In this document: positions 14,601-24,699 of the stretch, in pieces | Layout: every line of letters begins with the position of its first letter | Position numbering within the stretch: position 1 is the stretch's first letter | From: Plantago elongata | Taxonomy: Eukaryota > Streptophyta > Magnoliopsida > Lamiales > Plantaginaceae | Assembly (NCBI GenBank): GCA_036897095.1 | Contig: JAYMSP010001093.1 | Coordinates: 1-36,358, forward strand | Direction of reading: 5' to 3' | DNA: 36,358 nucleotides | Notes under the pieces: model-generated | Database searches by the model: none | Seen by the model: only the letters and a program-made list of their open reading frames with translations | What the model was told of the DNA's origin: nothing | Translations under genes and position numbers: made by a program

Positions 14601-15026
14601 GGAAAATTGCGTGCAGTACAATGTAACTTTTATGTGCTAATACACGTACATTAGGATTTAGGAACAGGTTTGATATTTCTGAATTTTTTTTCTTTCCTGA
14701 TCTATGTTACAAATTAATAATCAATTTATTGTTGAATACCTATCATAGCATCAAGAAGTATATTTAGTGCTTCAGTTATGCTAGTAGGTGGAGTTGAATA
14801 TGAAGCTAAATGGTAGTCATAAGTAACATACATGTAATTTGTATCCCAGGTGTTACTGAGAGGAACCAAAATTTTCCGGCGGAAAGGCTACAATTTGCGC
14901 TTGGCATCACTCCATCACCAACTTCGGTTACTGGGAATCAGAGAACCAGTTGTCGTTGCAACTGCATACACTGTCACATTTTTACTAGTTTTATGTGCTG
15001 CATGGATAGGTCTTACTTCAGTATAA
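11668..15026 (+). CDS. plastid phospho-MurNAc-pentapeptide transferase (MraY/translocase I type)
   Basis: MraY moves phospho-MurNAc-pentapeptide from UDP to a polyprenyl phosphate, the first membrane step of peptidoglycan synthesis. Exons: 11668-11832, 11940-11993, 12281-12516, 12843-13290, 13399-13463, 13880-14079, 14261-14469, 14850-15026; 517 aa. The N-terminus is Ser/Thr/Arg/His-rich like a plastid transit peptide. An acidic segment (~74-125) follows, then a polytopic membrane domain (~155-515). Catalytic motifs: KKGTPTMGG at 233-241, DD at 280-281, LTDGLDG at 361-367, FMGD at 416-419. Two differences from the bacterial consensus: the Asn usually before LTDGLDG is Asp360, and the PLHHHFE loop reads SLHHQLR (480-485). 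In-frame stops lie upstream of 11668. The Arabidopsis homologue I recall is TRANSLOCASE 11. Catalysis in this plant is unproven. Confidence 0.92.
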
Positions 15027-15088
15027 CATAATGTTGGGTTCGTACGCCCAGTTTTTTTATTCATTCCAGTTAAATTCTTCTTTTCTTC

Positions 15089-15214
15089 AGAGGCAAGAAG
15101 TTCATGTAAAGAAATTCTTCTGATTTCAGCCTATATATAGTTAAAATTTTGTCAGAATTAATCAGAGGTAAGGTGTTCATGTAAAAAACATATTGTGGTT
15201 TCGGCCTTTTTATA
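15089..15214. repeat. diverged tandem duplication downstream of the MraY gene
   Basis: A stretch at 15089-15139 is repeated imperfectly at 15164-15214, a 75-bp period. Both copies share AGAGG(C/T)AAG, then GTTCATGTAAA, then TTTC(A/G)GCCT and an AT-rich end. It lies in or just beyond the MraY 3' untranslated region. Confidence 0.6.
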
Positions 15215-15532
15215 CAAGGTAGGTTAGAGCTATTGCGTTGACTCTTTTCTTGGTTATTGTATGAGGAATAGTAGTACTAAAACGTTTGGCATGCTACTAG
15301 TAGTTTTTGTTCCAACTTTGCACCACTGCAACTTATTGAATCAATTCCTCACCCTGTTCGGCTTCTTTATCATCCACGACCTTGTTAATCTACTTGAAAC
15401 TTCATAGTAATTGGAGAAAATAACGTTGGTACTTCTGGCATGTATTGAATATGAGACTTTACAAAAAGAAGAAAAGAAAAAAGAATACGATACTTTAAAG
15501 AAAACGAGTCATGAGAATCCAGCAACAGATTG
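15215..15532. other. convergent intergenic gap
   Basis: The gap between the 3' end of the MraY gene (+) and the 3' end of the methyltransferase gene (-). It probably holds both 3' untranslated ends. I see no gene. Confidence 0.4.
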
Positions 15533-18427
15533 TTACATTTCAATTTTCAACATTTTTATGCTAGACCGGTTGTATGATTTCAAGTATGGAAGAAAGTTAC
15601 ACACGACGATCTTCTGTGTAAGATCAGTGATGATAAGGTTCGCTTGTGCAGCTAGCTCAAGAAAATAGTTGAAGGTATCAATATTGCGAACTACAGAAGC
15701 AATATATGCAACAGGCTTTCTACTCTTTATAGAACTGCACAAAAATTCATTAGCTGGAAGACAAGTGCTGGTTGGGTCTCTTTTGGAAACATCTAACTTA
15801 CAACTGCCGCTAACTTCAGCAGGTCGGTCATTCTGGTGCAAAAGAATGGAAAGAAGCCGAACGAGGTGAGGAAGGCACGCCGGGTCATAAATAATATCTG
15901 CACCCAAACTGTATATTGCAAAGTTGAAGAAAGGAGTCAATAACACACTGGGGACAGTTCAGGCTTAAAGCCAAGTATTACATTAAACGCATGAATATTT
16001 TCAGCTTACACCAAATATAAGATTTACTATGAGAAAACTTACATGATGTCCGGAGCAAAGTGCTGAAGATCATCCTTTGATGCAGATTCCCATGGCAAAC
16101 AAATACAATGAACCTATACAAAATACTGACGTCAGCCAATTGGCTAAATGCCATGTTTCCCCAAGATGGAAAATGAATATTTGAATTTTGAAGTTCACAT
16201 GGGAAAGAGTACAAAAGATAGGAGTTCCAAACTTGTCACAAGCAGAGATGCCGACAGAACTTAAGGAAATAAATGGACACAATCGAGCAGTCAGCTGTTG
16301 AAGCCTAGGAAGAGTGGAATGGAAAAGGGAGAGCAAAATAACAAACTCACCATATTCTGGTCTACAACATTGTCTAACACATGATTTCCAACATTCAGAT
16401 GGTTCTGCTCCAAGTTAACCTTCATATTTGCTAAGGTTGACAGGTCACCATCACTTAGTATTACCTGCATCCAAGTTTAATACTGCTAATTAAGTGTCAA
16501 ATGGCAGATGCACATGGATGAATTGAAAATACCACGTATGAAAACATTATCTGAATTTTGCTATATCCTGAACGCGTTTTGAGTTTTTGACGTATACAAT
16601 ATTTTTCCCAAGAGATTAACCATTTATCATATAGGTACACAACACTACTACAACTATGCTTGCAATCTTACCTTGGAGGCTTTTGAATGAGCTAGACAGA
16701 CACCTACCAATCCAACCCCAGAACCAACCTGCTCAAGGAAACAACATATAAGGACATATGCTTAATTTCAGGGAATTCCCGCAATAAAAAAGAATGAATC
16801 AGAGTGATAGTTCATTTGCAAAACTCAGAAAAGATGCAACTTATGTGCTTGAAAACATAACACTTTGGACCAAGGGGATTGCTTCTGAGAAAATTCAAAT
16901 CTCACCTCAAAGCAACATTTATTCGTGAAGAGCTCTGGGAAAGAAAGTATAAATTCTGACAGGAAAAGACTCGATGGCCAAATTGAGCACCTATAGTAGT
17001 CACTTACATAGTTAATAGCAGGAGAGAAACGAGGTCAAACATAAAAATTAATACTACAGAATAGATCAAATATGCAATGATCAAACAGTTAGTCACACTA
17101 ATTAAACAGCATGCCACAACAATTCAATCATGAGATTACCAGCCTGCTACACAAAGTCACACGTATCTACATGACAATGACACAGTTAATTCCTAGTCTT
17201 GTCTTACTAGTATTATTATTAGTTCTGGCTCTAGAGAAATTCCTAGTCTTGTCTTACTAGAGGCTTCTTTTCACATAAAAGAACTGCATCAATGGTCGAC
17301 ATACTGTATGCATACGTTTTCTTGGTAGAAACTAAATGTCAATGTAAAGACTATAGTGAAAGTATGCACAAGCTTAGTTAAATATGAATCAAAGGCATAT
17401 TTATGCACATTACCCAGTATCCCCTTCAAGCATGTTGACAGAACACTGAAGCTGAACCTCCAACTTCGGACAGGTGACATTTCCAGCAAAACCTACCCAC
17501 GAGTCACACACAAAACGGTAAACACACAATTTTAAAGTTTCAAACTTTCCAACAGAGAAAAGATTATGTAGCACATAGAATCCATACCATCAGGGTACAG
17601 AAATGATATTGTCTTAAACACTCTCGAACTCTCTTCACCCGCATTATGATCCTAAACCAAAATTAGGCCACCAATCAAGTAAATTAAAAATGAAAATCAA
17701 GAACAAAACCAGATCTTGTCTGTGTGATTATTCACCCATAATGGGCAGAACTCACAACTATCCAATGACTGAATGTTGGGAAAAATTGCCAAGTACTATT
17801 GTATTAATCTGTGTATGCTTGTGCTATGCATATTTACTGTCTAACAGTCAGCCAAACCTTCAATGAGATCATGTAAGACGCGCATTGCTCGTAGAGCTCA
17901 TCCAAAACGACACCACCACTGGATTCGACTTCGAAAATAAGCTTCTTAAGCAATCTTTTAACATAACCTGCCTGCACCTTGGCATCCTTTGCAACAAAAA
18001 GGAATATATGACTAAAGAAACACCCAATTTTCTACAATGAACCAAAAAATGGAAAAAACACACTAGTTCGAAAAAAAGCTTCCTTTTTTTCTTTTTCAAA
18101 TTCCAGTGGGAAATGGAAAAGGGGAAAAGGGTATGTATGTGTACTACTTACTTGTGGTTTGCTAAGACAGTGTTGCCAAACGAAACTCTGTACGGTCTCA
18201 GTTATGGAACCACTTCCTAGCTCTCTATATATTGACAGTGTCGAATAATTTGATTAACTGAATGAAAATGGGATTTTGAAATTGATGATTGGAGATTGGG
18301 GAATTACTCACTTGGCGAAGGAGATGACAACATCAGGTGGTTCCATGGAGAGAAATGCAGAAATCATGTGGAGGTGTGGAGTTTGTATAACAGACATCTC
18401 CACTACTTCTTCTTCTTCAGCCGCCAT
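15533..18427 (-). CDS. FAM86/EEF2KMT-like protein-lysine methyltransferase
   Basis: SAM-dependent methyltransferase of the METTL/methyltransferase-16 group. The human relative EEF2KMT (FAM86A) trimethylates a lysine of elongation factor 2. Exons on the minus strand: 18427-18312, 18224-18152, 17986-17858, 17651-17588, 17492-17414, 16990-16906, 16728-16672, 16464-16351, 16113-16043, 15908-15533; 387 aa. Residues 1-150 hold the FAM86-type N-terminal helical region. GCSIWPSSLFLSEF (~154) resembles the FAM86 G-C-x-x-W-P-x-x-L-x-L-x-E-x segment. Motif I is VGSGVGLVG (183-191), an acidic SAM ribose site is LSDGD (204-208), LPWE is at 245-248 and GADIIYDP at 265-272. The YIASVVRN segment matches the conserved C-terminal part. 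The protein is longer than human FAM86A (~330 aa). The EF2 substrate is inferred from the family. Confidence 0.87.
17188..17260. repeat. 23-bp exact direct repeat in a methyltransferase intron
   Basis: AATTCCTAGTCTTGTCTTAC plus TAG occurs at 17188-17210 and again at 17238-17260, exactly 50 bp apart. It sits in the intron between the exons at 16906-16990 and 17414-17492. It looks like a recent local duplication or the footprint of an excised element. Confidence 0.8.
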
Positions 18428-19104
18428 GCTCAGTAACTGTTTGGTGGAGAGAGCAAACGAATGAGTAAAATCGGTTTGGCGAAGGTTTTTAAATTCGTCA
18501 AAGTCCGGTCAATGTTTAAGTTGGCAAATCGTTTTTGATTGTGATACTTCGGAGTTGGGAGTTGAATTCGGATGCGATATTGACACTCGAATCTTGTCCG
18601 ATTTAGTGTTCTCTTCCAAGCATGATCGCAGCAGGAATTTGAGATCGATTACTCTAAGTTATGACTAATTTATCTCAATTAAAAACTACGATACATATTA
18701 AATTTTTAAAGTTTAACTTGATGCATGGTTAATACTAAACTTTAATGGAAATGTATCTTGATGCATAAAGTCTTAAGAGAGACTAACATTAATGAGATAT
18801 TTAAAAGTATATTATGATGTTTTAAACAATGTTAGTATATATTATGATTGTACATTTTACTATTTTTATTTTTATGTGTATGTAAATCATCGATTTATTA
18901 ATAAAAAGTTATTATACGTTTGTTAGTATCATTCAGTTCTACATAAGACTTTTTATTCGGAAATTTAGACTTTGTTCAGTTCAATTTAATTTTGATTAGT
19001 TCATTTTTATATTACAATTTAATTCAGTCCACATTAGTTTAGTTGAAAATATCATTAAATTTTTATGTTTAAAATAAATAAAAAAGATTGTAGTAATTAG
19101 GTAT
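18428..19104. other. divergent intergenic region, methyltransferase/eL20
   Basis: Shared upstream region of the minus-strand methyltransferase gene and the plus-strand eL20 gene. The part from about 18680 to 19090 is AT-rich and featureless. No gene is seen. Confidence 0.4.
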
Positions 19105-19177
19105 TGGGCTTGAATTGAGCCCATAAAAAATAGCCCAACAAGGGAGAATAGTATTAGGTTTAAAAATTAAAACCCTA
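19105..19177 (+). promoter_or_regulatory. site II and telo-box elements of the eL20 promoter
   Basis: TGGGCT at 19105-19110, AGCCCA at 19118-19123 and AGCCCA at 19132-19137 are three site II-type elements. A telo box AAACCCTA follows at 19170-19177, about 80 bp before the ATG at 19255. Site II plus telo box is the established promoter pattern of plant ribosomal-protein and other growth-linked genes (TCP factors are known to bind site II), which fits the gene immediately downstream. Confidence 0.75.
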
Positions 19178-19254
19178 GTCTGCTCTACTCTTCCCTTCTT
19201 CTCTCATAATTGATCGGCTGTGAGAAAGGGAAGTGTAAAATCTACCTCTCGGAA

Positions 19255-20972
<1,718 letters not shown>

Positions 20973-21864
20973 ACTGTTTGGTCTGTTGTTGGTGATGGTT
21001 TACTATATTTCTATTTTGAGAGGAATGGTAGACAGCTATATTTTGAAGGCAGATGTTTGTTTTTTGTTTTACTAGTTCAATTGATTTCCATTTTGATGAA
21101 CTCACATGTTGGTTTCGTATGGTGTTTATTATTTAATCATGTTTTCAGTTGACATCAAAACCCCGTTTATACAAACTACAGGACTTAACAACTTATGTTT
21201 GTGAACTGTTGCAAATAGAAATGTATGGCGTTGATGGTAATGGTTAGAAGGATCTCATTTCGTCTGTCAAGGTTGATAAACTGCTTTGTAAGTTGAAGAC
21301 GAGATGTTATCTCCTTGACATGTTTTCATCTGCAAAATTGATGAATTTGTGTATCCCAAAGCTATGAGAAGGCATTTGTTATATAGAGTATTCGTGAGTA
21401 AGACGACATGTAATAGGGGTGCTGGGTGCAGAAATCCCTCCGACTGCATTAGATAATGCCTTTGTAACCATCATCTGTACTGCTGTACGTGTTTTTAACA
21501 TAGCTGTGAATCTGTTATGCAAGGACAGTGCTAAAAGGGTCATTCCACCCTCTTGTCAAATTAGGCGTCAAAGACCATGATTACAAATTACAAATTTACA
21601 ATGCAGATTAAAGTAACTCAACTTATTGTCAACTAGTTACCTTTATTTACAAAAAAGATGGTGAAAGAGCTGTATTAATGCACAAAAGCAGAAAATATGT
21701 TCAAGTAAAATTGAAAAGTGCATATAGTGATCATTTAGTGACTTGCTTCATAACAGCTTAGTTCAGATATAAATTCATGAACAGCACAACATCAAATTCA
21801 CCAGACCTCAGATAGCTCCACCAAAACTCACACACAACTGTCCTCACTCTTCCTCAGATATACG
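20973..21864. other. eL20 3' region and b561 upstream region
   Basis: The first ~150 bases are probably the eL20 3' untranslated region. A TATAAA at 21768-21773 lies about 95 bp upstream of the b561 start codon and is a reasonable TATA box. Nothing else recognisable is present. Confidence 0.4.
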
Positions 21865-23167
21865 ATGTTGTCTCGCAGAATCTTGCCTGTATTATTGTTA
21901 TTGTTTCTTGCAGATTTTGCTGAGAGTTCACTCCATCAACAGAGCAAGCCTTGGAATCCTCGGAATGAAACCAGACATGTATGTAATGATCATATACGAT
22001 ATTCAAGAACTTGAGTTACTAATATATAAATTATAAATAGCTAATGTATTTGGTGTTTTTGCAGGTCACGGTCACTGCTCAGAAGACATTTGACATGGAG
22101 CTTCATGGAATCATACTATGGGCTTCAATGGGATTCTTGATGCCTGCTGGGATACTATCAATGAGAATGTCGAGTGCAAAAGACTACCATCAGACCAGGA
22201 ACAGGATCTTGTTCTATGTTCATGTTAGTGTGCAGGTATGTATGCAGTTTGTTCATGAATTTGCAGAATTAAGCTAGAGAAGAAATATTAAGGAAATTAT
22301 TAATATTTGTTAATCGCTCTTTCCGGATAGAATCAAATGATGATCATGTTCTACTTTAATGACCATATGCTGTTATCATTAAACCTATGAACTGTCTCCT
22401 GAATTCCAGATGCATAATCATAGCGAATTTGATAGTGGCAAAGTAATTTAGGTTCAAAAGCTCTTTTTGTAAAACAGCATGAATGAATGCATGAGAGAGC
22501 CCACCAAAAGTTCACCAAACACCATCACTTGTTGGTAATGATTCTTTTTCAATAATTTGAAGGTGCTTTCACTGCTAATTGTGACTGTTGGAGCTGTTCT
22601 ATCCATAAGAAAATTCGAGAACGTGTTCAACAACAACCACCAGAGAATAGGACTAGCACTTTACTGTTCCATCTATTTACAAGTATTGATTGGATTTCGA
22701 AGGCCTAAGAGGTAATCAATAATCCAAATCTCACTGTACCGATAGTACTTCAAGATATTCACAATTCCCAATATAATAAGGTAATGATCTGCAGGGAAAC
22801 GAAGCGTAGGAGCACATGGTACTTCTTGCACTGGATGCTTGGAACAATCATATGTTTGGTTGGAATCCTGAATGTGTACACAGGACTACAAGCCTACAAT
22901 AAGAAGACCTTGAAGAGCACGGCCCTATGGACAGTAATTTTCACAGCTCAAGTATCATTCATGTCTGTTGTCTATCTTTTTCAAGACAAATGGGAGTATA
23001 TACAGAAGCAAGGGGCTGTTTCTTATGAAGATGCAGTGGTTGATGCCACGGATGATCAGATCGAAAGCCAGAAGAACACGTCGAATGAGCCGCACAGGAA
23101 AAGTAATGCGCTTGGAACTATCTTTTCTAAGACGAATGCTCTCAACAAACTGTTCCAGCTTACATGA
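21865..23167 (+). CDS. cytochrome b561 domain-containing membrane protein
   Basis: Trans-membrane electron carrier of the cytochrome b561/ferric reductase family, which uses two b hemes. Exons: 21865-21978, 22065-22235, 22563-22711, 22795-23167; 268 aa. Residues 1 to ~21 (MLSRRILPVLLLLFLADFAES) are a signal peptide. The b561 core spans ~48-210 with several hydrophobic helices. The four candidate heme-ligand histidines are present: H52 (ELHGII), H91 (YVHVSV), H121 (NHQRIG) and H157 (FLHWML). The C-terminal ~60 residues are hydrophilic. There is no DOMON domain, so it is a stand-alone b561 protein of the type that includes At4g18260 (recalled). The electron donor (ascorbate or other) is not shown by sequence. 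Confidence 0.92.
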
Positions 23168-23534
23168 GCTGTGAAACAATTTTGTAATTGTTATCTATAG
23201 TAGCAATATACTGTATGTGATTACTAATTATATATAGTTTCTAGTGTCAATGTTTAATGTTTAATGAATTCCTCACTTACAAAGAATTGGAAGTGAGAGC
23301 ACGAGCGAGCGAGAATAGTAAAGCAAAATATTAAGTGAAATAATAAAAGTTTAACTTTCTAAATAACAAATCTTGATTTATTTGATGTTATTTTCCCTTG
23401 AGTACGCAGACAGACCATATTTTTCATTTTATTTATCAAATGTTTGTTTAATAAATTTTCTGACAGAATAACCGTATTTAGAAATCGTTTTCATAGTGAA
23501 AGTATAATCGTATTTAGAGATCGTTTTTCATAGA
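23168..23534. other. b561 3' region
   Basis: Probable b561 3' untranslated region, then AT-rich DNA. CGTATTTAGA(A/G)ATCGTTTT occurs twice (about 23472 and 23509), a small tandem duplication close to the duplicated U6atac 3' end. Confidence 0.45.
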
Positions 23535-23545
23535 AAATGAAGGAG

Positions 23546-23589
23546 AAAAATTGGTTATAAGATCCACCGAAGAGCAGATGTGTTATAGG
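23546..23589 (-). pseudogene. truncated duplicate of the U6atac 3' end
   Basis: On the minus strand this repeats the last part of the adjacent U6atac gene: CACATCTG, then CTTCGGTGGATCTTATAACC and a T run. Relative to the intact gene about 10 bases are missing where the 5' arm of the 3' UUCG hairpin should be, and no upstream U6atac sequence or promoter is present. The flank beyond the T run (TCCTTCATTTTC) also matches that of the intact copy (TCCCTTCATTTCC), so the duplication included 3' flanking DNA. It cannot make a functional snRNA. Confidence 0.8.
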
Positions 23590-23600
23590 AAATGAAGGGA

Positions 23601-23727
23601 AAAAATTGGGTTATAAGATCCACCGAAGTGGAAAGCCTTAACCAGATGTGTGGTAACAGGTAAAGCCCGAAGGCCGTTCCCGTCCCTGTCGGGGGAGATG
23701 CCAACCATCTCTCCTTTCTACGAACAC
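23601..23727 (-). ncRNA. U6atac: U6atac snRNA (minor spliceosome)
   Basis: U6atac replaces U6 in the U12-dependent spliceosome: it pairs with the 5' splice site and with U4atac and U12. Read on the minus strand the RNA begins GTGTTCGTAGAAAGGAGAGA and continues with GGTTGGCATCTCCCC; the AAGGAGAGA box is the 5'-splice-site-pairing element. Next come a hairpin GGCC-UUCG-GGCU, the conserved GGTTAAGGC, and a perfect 3' hairpin UCCAC-UUCG-GUGGA. It ends in a run of six T, a Pol III terminator. The ~127 nt length matches the 125-126 nt I recall for human U6atac, and the order of elements is the same. The USE/TATA promoter upstream has Pol III spacing. Both ends are inferred, ±3 nt. No base appears to disable it. 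Confidence 0.93.
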
Positions 23728-23749
23728 AACATTTAATGACAAGGTAGAC

Positions 23750-23793
23750 TTATATATACTGTCTTAGACTCCTATCTGAAGCCGATGTGGGAT
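23750..23793 (-). promoter_or_regulatory. USE and TATA box of the U6atac gene (Pol III type)
   Basis: On the minus strand ATCCCACATCG (23793-23783) is an exact match to the plant snRNA upstream sequence element RTCCCACATCG. Twenty-four bases later comes TATATATAA (23758-23750), and the RNA start at 23727 lies 22 bases beyond that. In plants a USE-TATA distance of about 24-25 bp specifies RNA polymerase III (U6, U3), and about 34 bp specifies Pol II. The spacing therefore predicts Pol III, in agreement with the T-run terminator. Confidence 0.92.
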
Positions 23794-24699
23794 CTATTTA
23801 CTTATTTTCTTCTCATCCATACAAAACAGGCACATGACGCGCCATATCATCCATTATTTAAGAAACGATCACATGATAAAGTTCCCTCCATTCCGAGCTA
23901 CATCATCATCGATTGCGATAGATGCGATATAGGTTAATAATACGGCTGCGGAGTTGATTTACACGCTCATGTGTTTGTTTGATCTGTTGGATTGGTTGGA
24001 TTTCTGAGTATTTGAATATCCGAATCAGAGCATGTGTATATTGATACGTCATCACTATACGAACCGGTATTAATAAGTTGTTTTCAGAACTCTGTAAAGC
24101 CGTGATTCACTGGATCCTTGCTACAGTTATGCAACAGTGTTCAAAAGACGAATAGAGCCAGCTTACTGAGACGAAGAGTAGATGTAACAAGCTAAACCAA
24201 ACATACACAATTGGTTTAAACTGCTTCTAAGAGTATGCCTGTTCTAGCAAAATAAATACAATTACTGAATAATATACACAGACACAATAGCTTCTGTATT
24301 TCTTTTTCCTTGATCTAATCTCAAAGAAACAGAAGAATATGTAAATTCTGGACAGCTAGATTTGCTCAATGGTCTTTGTGGCAAGAATTTGCAGTATTCT
24401 TCAAACTAACTCCTCACAAAATTAAGCAAAGATAATTAACTTAATTTGAGTTCTGGAAATCAATCGAGGGTTGCATCTTTTGCATTGATGCAAAAATGAT
24501 GCATTTCGCACCTAAACTGAGGTTTACAAGAAAATTGCATTGTCTTTAACTGCACAACTAATCTCAAGATTATTACAAAACAAAATGAACATGGCCCCAG
24601 TCGAAAAGGCTGATTGTTGATTCTTCAGTAAGAATGATGAACTGATGAGGGCTGATAAATAAGATTACTCTTGCAAGGAGAAACATGTTAGGACTCTGT
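23794..24699. other. region upstream of U6atac and KASI 3' region
   Basis: Intergenic DNA. The right part (roughly 24450-24699) is likely the 3' untranslated region of the KASI gene, which is transcribed leftwards. No further USE element, RNA gene or protein gene is recognised. Confidence 0.4.

Noticed and set aside
23600..23760. Telomerase RNA, U3, U6, MRP or 7SL RNA for the Pol III-type gene
   Set aside because: USE and TATA fit several RNAs, but no telomere template (CTAAACCCT) is present and the 5' region, GGTTAAGGC and hairpins match U6atac specifically.
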